This document shows positions 9,217-18,684 of a stretch of DNA of 64,000 bases, piece by piece. Position 1 is the first letter of the stretch. The number at the start of each line of letters is the position of its first letter. The DNA comes from CAVZAB01 sp963773155. Its GTDB lineage: Bacteria; Pseudomonadota; Alphaproteobacteria; Rhizobiales; Beijerinckiaceae. The notes beneath the pieces were generated by a model. The model made no database searches. It saw only the letters and a list, made by a program, of their open reading frames with translations, and was not told where the DNA came from. Location of the stretch: positions 62,001-126,000 of the forward strand of contig CAVZAB010000010.1 of assembly GCA_963773155.1 (NCBI GenBank), given 5' to 3'. Made by a program: the position numbers and the translations under genes.

Positions 9217-9685
9217 ATGTCCCGGCAATTGTTGTCGCAGCGTCAAAACTAGCGGCGGCCCCATGCCTGTTTGCGGAACAGGGAACCGGCCCAATACCCC
9301 AACGTGTACAGGGGTTGCCGTGACATTAGCTTACCCCGACCGCATGAAAGGTTCATTGATGGGGTGCACATGGACCGATGACAGCCAATAGAACTCCGAA
9401 CGAGCAATGATGCAGCGCGAACCAAACACGCCGGCCGAAGCACCAGGATTCATGCTTCGCAAGCAGGACCTGGTGCCGCAGCCTCAAAAAGTCGGCGAGC
9501 CGGCGCAGCGTCCCGCTTCGTAAAAATCACCTATGCCGGCGTGTTTCAAAGCGGCATTCGTCCATACCATTGAAGGCCCCAGTTTTGGAACAAAAAAGAA
9601 CATATCCAAAGAATCCGCTAGTCGACCATAACAATTTGGTCGGTGACCCCCCATATACCCAATCAACGCAACAAGGGGCGGAGTA
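9217..9685. other. Intergenic stretch without recognised gene
   Basis: About 470 bases between the Sel1 gene and the DUF1488 gene. Only short frames without ribosome sites or family motifs are present on either strand. The decamer ATGTCCCGGC or close variants occurs at about 8294, 9202 and 9218; nothing else stands out. Confidence 0.4.
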
Positions 9686-9967
9686 TTGCCGGTTTTGACA
9701 ATAAATTTTCCCAACCAAAGTCGAACGTATGACGCGACGCGGCGCGCCGTTCGGTTCTGGGGTTACGATAGCGCGATGGAGGCCTCGTTTTTTGTGAATG
9801 AAGATGCTTTGAGGCGAATACAACCCAACATGCGGGTCGACGAGACGGGGCTTCTTAGTGCCTTCGATCTCAACCGAGACTTGATTTATGCGACCGCAGC
9901 AAAAGTATATATGCGCGGTCGCAAAGGCTCCTACGACCTAATCCCCGCTGATTTCCGAAAGGCATAG
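9686..9967 (+). CDS. DUF1488 family protein
   Basis: A 93-residue protein that matches the alphaproteobacterial DUF1488 family along its whole length: NFPNQSRTYDATRRAVRFWGYDSAMEASFFV at the start, then ALRRIQP and KVYMRGRKGSYDLIPADF at the end. The start is a TTG at 9686 preceded by GGGGCGGAG; a second TTG in the same frame is possible but shortens the conserved N-terminus. The function of the family is unknown; members are small, cytosolic and often single genes. No operon partner is apparent: the next gene is 105 bases downstream and unrelated. Confidence 0.8.
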   Translation: MPVLTINFPNQSRTYDATRRAVRFWGYDSAMEASFFVNEDALRRIQPNMRVDETGLLSAFDLNRDLIYATAAKVYMRGRKGSYDLIPADFRKA

Positions 9968-10072
9968 CCAATGGCCCTGCAATTTGTCGGTGGCCTGGAA
10001 TAACACTTTTGGATAGTACCCAGGGAATTGGCTAGCATAATTGCAATAGCCGCTTCCGGAGACCCTTAACCG

Positions 10073-11233
10073 ATGCGGCGCTCAAGGGACAGACGCGAAA
10101 TTCGCGAAATTCTCGTGGTCAGCCCGCCTAACCCGGCCGATATAAGCGCCAGCAACGAGCCGACTTTTGATCAATTGGTCCTATTTTCGCGATTCAGCCG
10201 ATGTGCTTCGGGTTTCTGGCGAGGCGCAGAAAGCTGGCGCGTATGGCTCCTTGCTGGCGGCCTTGTTGGCATTGTATTTCTGCAGCTCGCGGTTCAATAC
10301 GCTCTAAACTTCTGGAATCGAGACTTTTTCGATGCTCTTGGGCGAAGGGACGGCGCGGCTCTCGCAAGCGAGGCGCTGGCGTTCCTGCCGCTCGCTGGAT
10401 CCAGCATTGTTCTTTCAGTTGTTGGCGTATGGGGTCGAATGAAGCTTCAACGGGATTGGCGCGCATGGCTGAGCGGCTATCTTATCGACTACTGGACCGC
10501 TGAAGGTCATCCGCGCCGGCTTCGATTCATGATGGGAGAACACCATAATCCCGAGTACCGGATTGCCGAAGACGCGAGGGGAGCCACCGAGCCACCTGTC
10601 GACCTCGCATTCGGTTTGATCACTTCGATTGTCACTGGGGTGACCTTTATCGGGGTACTTTGGACCGTTGGCGGCAGTCTCACTATCGCCCTGTCTGGTC
10701 ACAAACTAGCAATCCCCGGATATCTTGTGGTCGCTGCGATTTTGTATTCCGGCATCCTTACAACCGCCATGATGTTCATTGGACGCCGCCTTACACCGGT
10801 CATCGGCGAAAAGAACCAAGCGGAGGCGGAATTCAGATCAATTGCAGCCAGGCTGCGGGAACGCGGCGATCCACTTGCTTCCCAAAACGGACCCAACACC
10901 AATCGAATTGACATACAGGTCGCGCTTGATCATGTCATTTCTCGGTGGCGAGACTTAAGTGCGCAGCTGATGCGAATAACGTCTGTAACACAAGGAAACC
11001 TTTTGTTGTCACCGGTCGTTGGGCTGATTATAGCTACTCCGAAATATCTCAGCGGAGCAATGTCTCTCGGAGAAATTACCCAGTCGGCTGCCGCATTTGT
11101 CATCGTACAGGCGGCATTCAACTGGTTAGGCGATAATTACCAGCGACTTGCAGATTGGACCTCTTCCATCAATCGGGTGTCTGCGCTCCTCCTGTCGCTT
11201 GACCGGGTAGAGAGCATAGATCCATCCTCCTAA
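10073..11233 (+). CDS. ABC transporter membrane domain without ATPase (SbmA/YddA type)
   Basis: This 386-residue protein matches the membrane half of SbmA/YddA-type ABC transporters (ABC_membrane_2): FSRCASGFWRGAESWRVWLL, ALNFWNRDFFDALGRRDG, DYWTAEGHPRRLRF, HNPEYRIAEDAR, VIVQAAFNWLGDNYQRLADW. Six membrane helices are expected in the inner membrane. It stops at SLDRVESIDPSS, exactly where the linker to the nucleotide-binding domain should begin, and no Walker motif is found in the next kilobase in any frame. It is either a naturally ATPase-less, SbmA-like (proton-driven) permease or a truncated gene. A full-length relative with ATPase lies at 44.9 kb in this window, sharing the same landmarks. 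Confidence 0.8.
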   Translation: MRRSRDRREIREILVVSPPNPADISASNEPTFDQLVLFSRFSRCASGFWRGAESWRVWLLAGGLVGIVFLQLAVQYALNFWNRDFFDALGRRDGAALASEALAFLPLAGSSIVLSVVGVWGRMKLQRDWRAWLSGYLIDYWTAEGHPRRLRFMMGEHHNPEYRIAEDARGATEPPVDLAFGLITSIVTGVTFIGVLWTVGGSLTIALSGHKLAIPGYLVVAAILYSGILTTAMMFIGRRLTPVIGEKNQAEAEFRSIAARLRERGDPLASQNGPNTNRIDIQVALDHVISRWRDLSAQLMRITSVTQGNLLLSPVVGLIIATPKYLSGAMSLGEITQSAAAFVIVQAAFNWLGDNYQRLADWTSSINRVSALLLSLDRVESIDPSS

Positions 11234-11404
11234 GAACTGCGAAAGTCTCTCCGCTTAACGCGCCGTTGACGTGACAGGCCAAGTCGAACGAATCTACGAA
11301 TGCAAAGAAGGCGCAACCTTGGGCAGCCTCACAGCAAACGCAGGCACGTATTGCACCAATAACTTCCTTCCAAAGTTGGCGGGCGGGACGCACTTTAAGA
11401 GTGA

Positions 11405-11599
11405 GTGTCGACTTTGAAAATAGCAGTCGGTGTAGGACTGACCGTTCTGGGAATGGCTTGGGTTATGCAGGGCCTCAATTTGCTTGTTGGCAGCTCCATG
11501 ACCGGAGACAGGCTCTGGGTCGTCTATGGTGCAATCATAATGCTTCTTGGGTTGATTGTATTGGCCTCGAGCAATCGGCGCAAACCAGGTAGATGGTAA
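11405..11599 (+). CDS. Small two-helix membrane protein
   Basis: A 64-residue protein from a GTG at 11405: LKIAVGVGLTVLGMAWVMQG, a short polar loop, RLWVVYGAIIMLLGLIVLAS, and a basic tail RRKPGRW. Two membrane helices with both ends probably cytosolic are predicted from composition. No family is recognised. The ribosome site (AAGAG) is weak. It lies about 170 bases downstream of the ATPase-less permease on the same strand and could be cotranscribed. Confidence 0.5.
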   Translation: MSTLKIAVGVGLTVLGMAWVMQGLNLLVGSSMTGDRLWVVYGAIIMLLGLIVLASSNRRKPGRW

Positions 11600-11705
11600 A
11601 CAAACATCGGATTGCTCAGCGGCCGGGTGCCGCGGCTTAGGCCATGGCGAAGAGGCCTTGAAGCGAGTTGGTGGCACGACCACCAAAGGCGCAGCAGTGC
11701 CGCAA

Positions 11706-11906
11706 TCAGTCTGTCCCGTTCCGCGCTTGATCGTCGATGAGTCTGCCCTGCTCGCCCGACGGCGGTTCGCCATTTGTCGGATCGTACTGTTCGTTGCGGA
11801 CCTTCTCCGCCAAATCCACAAGGATCCCTGCGAGTTTCAGATTATTCATATATGCAGGGTAATCGACATTGATGCCTTCAAAGCTAATCGTTTGTCTCTT
11901 TTCCAT
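11706..11906 (-). CDS. Small hypothetical protein
   Basis: A 66-residue, acidic and soluble protein starting MEKRQTISFEGINVDYPAYM. A strong AAAGGAG ribosome site ends about 6 bases before the ATG, which makes translation likely. The composition is that of a compact alpha/beta protein with a polar C-terminal tail rich in Gly, Asp and Asn. No family was recognised and no neighbour explains it. Confidence 0.5.
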   Translation of the reverse strand: MEKRQTISFEGINVDYPAYMNNLKLAGILVDLAEKVRNEQYDPTNGEPPSGEQGRLIDDQARNGTD

Positions 11907-12277
11907 TGCGTCGCACTCCTTTAAATCTCGAATATAGTGCGTCTAGCCGGGTTTCACAGTCTATGTTCTCCACGGGAGCACTTGCGTCATGCCAAGTCAT
12001 TGCGGTTTCGCGGCAATTAGGCGGTCTCAATTGCTCAACGACGAGGGCGTTCATCATCCGGACTTGGCGCCAAATCGTCTTAGACCAGGCGGCCGCGAGA
12101 GTCCCTGTCGGTCTTTGAGAATTAAAGGGGTCGACCGGAGGCTGTACCCGGACTTAGGCTGCCGTCAGGGCAGACGACCTTTTGAGATGGGCAAGATACA
12201 ATGAGTTTCGTTCATTGGCAGAATGCTCGGGCTCTATTCGTGATCCAACGAGTCGATCGTCGCAGCGGATTAACGGA
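11907..12277. other. Intergenic stretch without recognised gene
   Basis: About 370 bases between the small minus-strand gene and the decayed rhodanese-ChrB gene. Short frames exist but none has a ribosome site or a familiar motif. Confidence 0.4.
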
Positions 12278-13060
12278 ATGCCTTGGTCCAGTGTCCAGCT
12301 ATAAGGAAAGTTGGAGCTTACACTGGCAAAGATCGCCCGGTGTTTGAGGCGGCAGGGGAATGGAACATCGCAGGCTTGCTCGCCTGCTCTGCGCCCCCGA
12401 GTGCCCGGCACTTATTGATGTTCGCATTGATGAGGATTTCAAAGCAGATCCGCGCTTCATCCCTGGGGCTATGCAGCGTCCTTACGAATCGGTCGGAGGA
12501 TGGGCAACGGAGTTTTCCGGTCAAGCGACTGTCGTCATTTGCCAAAAAGGGCAAAAGCTTAGTCAATGGACTGCCTCATGGCTCCGCCATGACGGCGCGA
12601 TTTCAGCGTGGGTCGAATTTGGCCTATCGATTGTGCCCGCTGCCAAGTTACCCTCGCGTGACCCTAAAGGGCGCCCAGTATGGGTTGCACGCAAACCGCC
12701 CAAAAGTTGACCGGATCTCCTGTCTTTGGCTCATCGGGCGCTTCCTAAATTTGAGCGCGATCTTCTTGCTTGTCACTCCCACTGAGGTGGTGCAGCGCTT
12801 CGGTGGCACCGTCTTCGACATCGAGGACGTATTCTGGAGCCGCTTAGATGGTCGCTTCACATTTGACAAGATGATCGAGCAATGGGGACCAAGAACAGGC
12901 CCGCTAAGAAGATTGACGCTGATTGTCCGAGCAGCAGGCACCACCCCCTCGATCTGGCATCCGAACCCCCGCGCCGATCGGGATTGCAGCAAGACCGGCA
13001 AAGGCTGTGTCACTTCTGGTCAAACAATGGGGTTCAACCAGAGCGACAATTCCGCGACTG
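12278..13060 (+). pseudogene. Decayed rhodanese-ChrB (chromate resistance) fusion gene
   Basis: Pieces of one protein lie in order in different frames. An ATG at 12278 gives MPWSSVQL and then a stop. From 12360 a frame encodes LARLLCAPECPALIDVR, GWATEFSGQATVVICQKGQKLS and AAWLRHDG-like text, the rhodanese domain with active-site Cys in VICQKG. After a frameshift near 12700 comes PKVDRISCLWLIGRF, FGGTVFDIEDVFW and FTFDKMIEQWG, the ChrB C-terminal domain (PF09828 type). After a further shift comes LDLASEPP. Known relatives read these as one protein linked to chromate or metal resistance. At least one stop and two frameshifts make this copy non-functional. No ChrA transporter is adjacent. Confidence 0.65.
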
Positions 13061-13252
13061 GGCCCACCCCCGAATTACCGCTGCCGTCAGCTTTCGGTCG
13101 ACGCCTGGGCCGGCAGATAGGGCAAAAAGACCGCTTGCGCATCCCGTTGAGCAGGTATTCAATTTCCCGAGTTTGGCCAACGAGAATAATAAGGCTTCGG
13201 CCGGGTGAAGGCTTGAACGAGACTGACCTGGGAGAAAGGGAGTGTTGTCGCC

Positions 13253-14191
13253 ATGAGATTATTGCCAATTGCGGTTGGACTTGCCGTTGCCTGCGGCGCA
13301 GGAAATGCCATCGCAGCCGACCCAGCGAGCTGTAAGACCGTTCGCTTCGCGGACGTTGGATGGACTGACATCACGGCAACCACCGCAACCGCGTCGGTTA
13401 TTCTTAAGGCGCTTGGGTATGATACCAAGATCGACGTGCTTTCGGTTCCGGTCACCTATACATCGATGCACAACAAACAGATTGACGCATTTCTTGGAAA
13501 TTGGATGCCAACAATGGAAGCCGACCGAAAGCCCTATGTCGATGACAAGACGGTCGAAGTACTCGCGGCTAATCTTGAAGGCGCCAAATATACTCTCGCA
13601 GTGCCTACCTATACATACGAGGCAGGTCTAAAGTCGTTCAAGGATATTGCAAAGTTTAAGGAAAAGTTAGACGGCAAGATTTACGGAATCGAGCCCGGCA
13701 ATGATGGCAATCGCCTAATCGGCGACATGATTGCCAACGACAAATTCGGCCTGAAAGGCTTCGAGCTTGTCGAATCCAGTGAGCAGGGCATGCTCGCCCA
13801 GGTCGAGCGCGCCAACCCAAAAAAACAGGACGTGGTCTTTCTTGGCTGGGAACCACATCCTATGAACACAAAGTTCCAGATCAACTATCTGGTCGATGGT
13901 GATGACGTCTTCGGCCCGAATTTTGGCGGAGCCACCGTCTTTACGAATATCCGCGCCAACTACACAAAGGAATGTCCCAACGCTGGCAAATTGATCGCAA
14001 ATCTCAAATTCAGCCTTCCGATGGAAAACGAAATCATGGGCGCAATCTTGTTCGACGGCAAGGAGGCAGAGCCTGCGGCAATCGATTGGTTAAAAGCGCA
14101 TGCCGCGGCGATCGATCCCTGGCTGGCCGGGGTCACCACGATCGACGAGAAGCCGGGCCTTGGCGCCGTCAGGAAGAGTCTGGGCCTTTGA
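13253..14191 (+). CDS. choX: Choline ABC transporter substrate-binding protein
   Basis: A 312-residue periplasmic protein with signal peptide MRLLPIAVGLAVACGAGNAIA. The body is of the OpuAC/ProX type: KTVRFADVGWTDITATTATASVILKALGY, then NKQIDAFLGNWMPTM, GIEPGNDGNRLIGDMI, VVFLGWEPHPMN and a C-terminal AAIDWLKAHAAAIDPWLAGV. The several aromatic residues in GW, NW and GWEPHPMN positions match the aromatic box that binds quaternary ammonium in ChoX. It is the first gene of a choX-choW-choV set on one strand and supplies choline, which relatives use for glycine betaine synthesis. GGGAG precedes the ATG. No betI or bet genes are in the window. Confidence 0.9.
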   Translation: MRLLPIAVGLAVACGAGNAIAADPASCKTVRFADVGWTDITATTATASVILKALGYDTKIDVLSVPVTYTSMHNKQIDAFLGNWMPTMEADRKPYVDDKTVEVLAANLEGAKYTLAVPTYTYEAGLKSFKDIAKFKEKLDGKIYGIEPGNDGNRLIGDMIANDKFGLKGFELVESSEQGMLAQVERANPKKQDVVFLGWEPHPMNTKFQINYLVDGDDVFGPNFGGATVFTNIRANYTKECPNAGKLIANLKFSLPMENEIMGAILFDGKEAEPAAIDWLKAHAAAIDPWLAGVTTIDEKPGLGAVRKSLGL

Positions 14192-14287
14192 CCCAGCGCG
14201 CCGTCTACGCCATGAGGTTTGGTTTTTGACCGCGCCGATACCCCAATTGTAACATTTTCCACCCAGATTGAGGCGGCGGAACTCACG

Positions 14288-15145
14288 ATGAAGGATTGGT
14301 TTTCCGGCCAATGGATCGTCGACCACAAAATCCCGCTTGGCATGTGGATCAAGGTGTTTGTCGTCTGGCTTCAGGACAACGCCCGCGGCCCAATCGATGC
14401 CGTCGTCAATATCCTGCAATTCCTGATCCAGGGCTTAACTCATATCTTCCTGTTGGCGCCGCCCCCAATTACCATATTGATCTTTGCGGCCCTCGCATAT
14501 TGGCTGCACCGCAGCTGGAAATTGGTCGCATTAGTGGTCATCGCCCTGCTCTTCATCGTCAATCTCGGTTATTGGCAGGCGACAATGGAGACATTGTCCC
14601 TAGTCGTCTGGTCAACGCTCATCTCGGTTGCCGTCGGCGTGCCACTCGGCATAGCCGCCGCGCACAGACCGTTACTTTTCGTTTTTCTGCGGCCGGTCCT
14701 CGACCTGATGCAGACCCTGCCGACATTTGTCTATCTGATACCGACCCTGATCTTATTTGGTCTCGGGGTTGTTCCAGGTTTGATTTCGACGGTGATCTTC
14801 GCAATTCCCGCGCCGATCCGGCTCACCCATCTTGGTATCACCTCCGTCCCAAAGCAACTGATCGAGGCAGGCCAGGCATTCGGAGCAAGCCGCCGGCAAC
14901 TTCTATGGAAAATTGAGATTCCGGCCGCAATTCCCAACATAATGGCGGGTGTCACCCAATGCATTATGTTGAGCCTCTCGATGGTAGTTATCGCCGCGCT
15001 TGTCGCGGCCGACGGGCTCGGCAAGCCGGTCGTGCGCGCGCTCAACACTGTTAATATACCTATGGGTTTCGAGGCTGGCACCGCAATAGTTCTTCTTGCG
15101 ATCATCCTCGACCGGGTGTTCAAGCGGCCGGATAAAACCGCGTGA
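14288..15145 (+). CDS. choW: Choline ABC transporter permease
   Basis: A 285-residue inner-membrane protein. I choose the ATG at 14288 (GGCGGA upstream), since the in-frame extension to 14219 has no ribosome site and no membrane character. The protein starts MKDWFSGQWIVDHKIPLG and has about six membrane helices. The EAA-type loop that contacts the ATPase is GQAFGASRRQLLWKIEIPAAIPNI. VVWSTLISVAVGVPLGIAAA and PVLDLMQTLPTFVYLIP are typical of ProW/OpuAB permeases. It lies about 96 bases after choX and overlaps choV by four bases (GTGA), so the three genes are probably one operon. Confidence 0.9.
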   Translation: MKDWFSGQWIVDHKIPLGMWIKVFVVWLQDNARGPIDAVVNILQFLIQGLTHIFLLAPPPITILIFAALAYWLHRSWKLVALVVIALLFIVNLGYWQATMETLSLVVWSTLISVAVGVPLGIAAAHRPLLFVFLRPVLDLMQTLPTFVYLIPTLILFGLGVVPGLISTVIFAIPAPIRLTHLGITSVPKQLIEAGQAFGASRRQLLWKIEIPAAIPNIMAGVTQCIMLSLSMVVIAALVAADGLGKPVVRALNTVNIPMGFEAGTAIVLLAIILDRVFKRPDKTA

Positions 15146-16380
15146 GCCTGATCCGCGAACTCGCCGTAGATCCTGGCATCATTCGGCCTGCCGTCGATAT
15201 CCGCAGGCTCGACATCGTTTTTGGACAAAGAACCGTCGAGGCCCTGACGCTGCTCGACCAGGGTCGCTCGCGTGAAGAAATCTTGGCCGAAACTGGCGCA
15301 GTGCTCGGCGCCGCCAATGTTACGCTCACCGTCGAACGGGGCGAGATTTGTGTGCTGATGGGACTTTCGGGCTCGGGAAAGTCGACGGTTCTGCGCGCCG
15401 TCAACGGATTGAATCCAATCACCCGCGGGGAAGTTCTGGTCGAAAGCGGAGATCAGACAATTGACGTCGCCCGCTGCAGTGCCCAAACCCTGCGAACTCT
15501 GCGCCAAAAGCATGTCACCATGGTCTTTCAGCACTTTGCACTGCTGCCCTGGCGCTCGGTCCGAGAGAATGTCGGCCTAGGCCTTGAACTCCGTGGTCTC
15601 TCCCGCGACGCCCGCCGTAAGATCGTCGACCAGAAACTCGAAATGGTTGGATTGTCGAAATGGGCAGACAAATTTGCACACGAGTTGTCCGGCGGAATGC
15701 AGCAACGCGTTGGGTTGGCCCGCGCATTCGCGACCGACGCTGACATTCTTTTAATGGATGAACCATTTTCTGCGCTCGACCCGCTGATTCGCACCAAACT
15801 CCAGGATGAATTGCTCGGTTTGCAAAAGGAGTTGAAAAAAACCATCGTCTTCGTGAGCCACGATCTCGATGAAGCTTTGAAACTGGGTAGTCACATTGCA
15901 ATTATGGAAGGCGGCCGCGTGGTACAATTCGGGCCACCCGAAGAGATCGTGCTAAAGCCCGCAAACGCCTATGTTCGCGAATTCGTTGCCAATGTGAACC
16001 CCCTAAACGTGCTGACCGCCTATAATGTTATGCGTGACGTGCGAGACCTGCAACCGGCAGGCGAAAATTGGGTCTGGCTCGATCGTCGACGCACCACACG
16101 ATTTCAGCTTGACAGCGAGCGCCGCGTCATCGACGCCGAGCGGCATTCACAAAGGGCGCACTGGCTCCCATGTTCGCAATCAGAAAAGCCATGGCCCGAA
16201 CAGCAACCCATCGTGTTTTGGGCGGTACCATCCACGCCGTTGCGGACTGTTATGCTTGCCATGCAACGCGATGCGTCACCGGTCGGTTTGTTCGATGGGC
16301 ATGATCGTTTTGTCGGCGCAATCGGCGTGAGGGACGTCTTAAATGCAATTCTGCGTCGAGATGCGATCGTGGAGACATAA
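15142..16380 (+). CDS. choV: Choline ABC transporter ATP-binding protein
   Basis: A 412-residue cytosolic ATPase with GTG start overlapping the choW stop. Walker A is GLSGSGKST, the Q-loop lies in VFQHFALLPWRSV, the signature is LSGGMQQRVGLARA, Walker B is ILLMDEPFSALDP and the switch His is in VFVSHDLDEAL. The C-terminal part beyond residue 290 is CBS-like (DASPVGLFDGHDRFVGAIGVRDVLNAIL), as in ProV/OpuAA, where it senses ionic strength. Length and order are normal for choline and glycine-betaine importers. The stop at 16380 is followed by a 370-base intergenic region with a hairpin repeat. Confidence 0.9.
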   Translation: MSLIRELAVDPGIIRPAVDIRRLDIVFGQRTVEALTLLDQGRSREEILAETGAVLGAANVTLTVERGEICVLMGLSGSGKSTVLRAVNGLNPITRGEVLVESGDQTIDVARCSAQTLRTLRQKHVTMVFQHFALLPWRSVRENVGLGLELRGLSRDARRKIVDQKLEMVGLSKWADKFAHELSGGMQQRVGLARAFATDADILLMDEPFSALDPLIRTKLQDELLGLQKELKKTIVFVSHDLDEALKLGSHIAIMEGGRVVQFGPPEEIVLKPANAYVREFVANVNPLNVLTAYNVMRDVRDLQPAGENWVWLDRRRTTRFQLDSERRVIDAERHSQRAHWLPCSQSEKPWPEQQPIVFWAVPSTPLRTVMLAMQRDASPVGLFDGHDRFVGAIGVRDVLNAILRRDAIVET

Positions 16381-16498
16381 ATATTAGTAACGTCACCCCG
16401 AGCTCGCCCACTCAAGTACCCGGCATCCTGCCGAGGACGGCTCAAAAAAAACCAACAAACTGGGCTTTCAATTCGCAAAACGCGACACAAATAAAAAG

Positions 16499-16584
16499 GG
16501 CACCGGCCACATTAGCGCGGTGCCCCCACCACGCCTGTGGTCGATGCCGGGGCCGCCTGTTGCCCCACCGCGATGGGCGGCTCC
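16499..16584 (+). repeat. Two-hairpin dispersed repeat, copy 1
   Basis: Starts GGCACCGGCCAC, whose near-complement GTGGTCGATGCC lies about 25 bases on; the second stem is GCCGCC with GGGCGGC. The same layout recurs at 21591-21668 and 40487-40571 in the same orientation, about 80% alike by eye. This copy lies in the choV-downstream intergenic region and lacks the flanking blocks shared by the other two. Confidence 0.75.
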
Positions 16585-16752
16585 TCATACCATCAAATGG
16601 CGGAGACAAGCGCAAACAGGAACATCTCCTGCCATCAATTTGGCCGTGGAGTGTCACATTTTTGCAAATCACTCTATCCCTCCAGCCGAGCCGTCAGCTC
16701 GCTCGGTGGGTCGACGCGGGCTGCGGTCGCCCTAATCCCCCAGTCAGTGATC

Positions 16753-17988
16753 TCAGCGCAACCATTGCACAGTCCAGCCTAGCGTTCTCAACTCTTCCTG
16801 TGCAGGGTCGGTAACGTTGCCGGTCAGCGCTAGGACGGGTGCGCCATATCCCGCTTGTTTGGCGGCGGTGGTCACGGCGCTAACCATGCGCGCGACGCTT
16901 TCTGTCCAGGCTACCTCGTCGAGCGGGAACAGGCCAATAATCCGTCCATCCTTTAGCCGGTTGAGAGGGAATCCGCCAATCTCCACAAAATCGCCTATCC
17001 CGAGAGCCTTGGCGTTAGCGGCCAGCAATTCCGCTCGCCGTCGCTGGAAGAACGCCTCGTCCCGACTGGCGGCCTCCGCTGCTCGCGCGACAAACGCCCC
17101 GCTGCCGCGCACCTTCAAGTTCGCAAGCGAATTCGCAATGAGAAGCAGGTCAGCCGGCGTATACAACCTATTCTCGAGCAAACCTTCAACCGAAGTGTCG
17201 GGCACCCCTAGTCTTATCAGTCGTCCGCGAACCAGCTCGACAATCTGAGCAGCTGTCTTCTCGGCGAGAGTTGAGCGCACAGTGTCGGCGGTCGAGGACG
17301 AACTGACCACCACGCCAGCCCCGCCCGGTATTGCCATCATGAGAGCCCGCATTGAAAGGCCCCCAAGCGCCGATGCTCGGGCCACCTCCTGGAGCTTGGC
17401 GGCAAGGGGCTCGAAATCTGTATATGGGTCGACGCCAAGCTTGACCGCTAATGCTCGCCTCGCGGCATCGACCCCGAGCACGCTGCCAACCACATTGTCG
17501 CGGTTCGTGTGACCGCCCGACAACCCCGCACCGATTCGGTTAAACATGTTGGCAACGCCAGAGGCCGATTTTTGCAACGTTGCCGTGGGGTCGGTGATGA
17601 GGTCGGCCCCGTAACGGAGCGGAGCAGCCGCGGCTTGACCTAGCGATTTCATGAAGACGTCCGACTCCGACATGGCCTGAAGGCGTCGCAACGCTCCAAG
17701 TTCGCGGATCCTTTGCTGAAGCAGGTCTTGGCCGTTCACATCGAAGTTGCCGAACCGCGTGTGCAACTGGAATGACCAAATAAGCCCGTCGCCACGAACT
17801 TCCGGCTCCACCGTATAGTTTGGTCCTTTTGCCTGCGCCCCAATCAGGTTGGCCGCATTCGCGACCGGCGGATCTTCGAAAGCGCTGGCATGGGATTGCC
17901 ATCCCGTAACGGCGCCAGCCGCCAGAACGACAGCAAGACGCGAGAGAACCCGGAAAGGTCTCACTGATAAGCACCCATTAGAAAGCAC
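16753..17988 (-). CDS. Secreted hypothetical protein
   Basis: About 411 residues from a GTG at 17988. An N-terminal signal-like segment (FRVLSRLAVVLAAGAVTGW) is followed by a soluble, Ala/Leu-rich helical protein. Visible regions include RFGNFDVNGQDLLQQRIRELGALRRL, FMKSLGQAAAAPLRYGADLITDP and a C-terminal alpha/beta part ending EELRTLGWTVQWLR. The first third (TVEPEVRGDGLIWSFQLHTRFG) looks like a predicted conserved exported family, but I recognise no enzyme motif. The exact start is uncertain: the upstream DNA contains a short tandem GTGGGTGCTTTCTA-like repeat and no good ribosome site. The gene stands alone. Confidence 0.6.
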   Translation of the reverse strand: MLSNGCLSVRPFRVLSRLAVVLAAGAVTGWQSHASAFEDPPVANAANLIGAQAKGPNYTVEPEVRGDGLIWSFQLHTRFGNFDVNGQDLLQQRIRELGALRRLQAMSESDVFMKSLGQAAAAPLRYGADLITDPTATLQKSASGVANMFNRIGAGLSGGHTNRDNVVGSVLGVDAARRALAVKLGVDPYTDFEPLAAKLQEVARASALGGLSMRALMMAIPGGAGVVVSSSSTADTVRSTLAEKTAAQIVELVRGRLIRLGVPDTSVEGLLENRLYTPADLLLIANSLANLKVRGSGAFVARAAEAASRDEAFFQRRRAELLAANAKALGIGDFVEIGGFPLNRLKDGRIIGLFPLDEVAWTESVARMVSAVTTAAKQAGYGAPVLALTGNVTDPAQEELRTLGWTVQWLR

Positions 17989-17991
17989 CCA

Positions 17992-18246
17992 CTAGAATAT
18001 CAGGAAATGAGTTGACGCACGCAGCGTTAGCAGGTTGTGCCCCAGCCTGTCGAGTGACGGCAGGGCAAGGCAAAGTCGCCTTGCAGCTGGCTGGACATGA
18101 GGATCGATCCGGTCGTAGCGGTCCGCGAGGATTTCGCGGAAATCGCGGCGCTGATCCACGGTGAGCTGCTCGGGTCCCCAATCGTCCAAAATAAGGAGAT
18201 GGCGCGCAAAGCCTCGCCGTCGCACTTCCACGACCAGATGCGTTTT
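17992..18246 (-). pseudogene. istB: IS21-type istB remnant
   Basis: One frame encodes HLLILDDWGPEQLTVDQRRDFREILADRYDR, the Walker B/sensor region of IstB, followed after a degenerate stretch by LDRLGHN, corresponding to the C-terminal ILDRLVHNA of IstB. The Walker A part and N-terminus are missing and the middle is altered. It is a leftover of an IS21-family insertion, unrelated in detail to the IS21 copy at 53-58 kb. Confidence 0.65.
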
Positions 18247-18684
18247 GAGCGAGTTCGAGAAAGTCGGGGTCGATCAGGCGTTGCGCGCAGTTATCATAGA
18301 CGCAGCACATGGCATCGACAACGAAGCAGGAAGCATTCGAGCCGGCAGGAAAGCGGTTTGTCGTGCTCGGGGACGATCCGTCCACGGTTGATCCAATGAA
18401 ACTGAAGGACATCCCCGTCTGAGGAGCGCTCTTCGCGGGCCGGGCAGGCCCTGCCAAACACCAAAGGCCTCTCGCGGTGCTTTGAGCCCAACAGACTGAT
18501 CACGACGTGGGAACTCTCGTTGGTCCGGACAACATTGGCAAGATGGATGCGTGGCGGCGGCAAGCGCGAATCGACTATCCTCAAGCACAGTGCGGACCTA
18601 GGGTTCTGGCTCGAGGGGAAAGGCGGACTTCAAGAGCGGGTTGGGCAAACGAAAGGCGCCCTGCAGATCCATACCAGCCTACTA
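18247..18684. other. Degenerate intergenic stretch
   Basis: About 440 bases between the istB remnant and the nitronate monooxygenase gene. A 37-codon plus-strand frame at 18309-18422 (starting MASTTKQEAFEPAGKRF) looks protein-like but has no ribosome site. Nothing else is recognised. Confidence 0.35.

Noticed and set aside
18309..18422. 37-codon plus-strand frame starting MASTTKQEAFEPAGKRF
   Set aside because: Reads like protein but has no ribosome site and no known family; left as possible debris.
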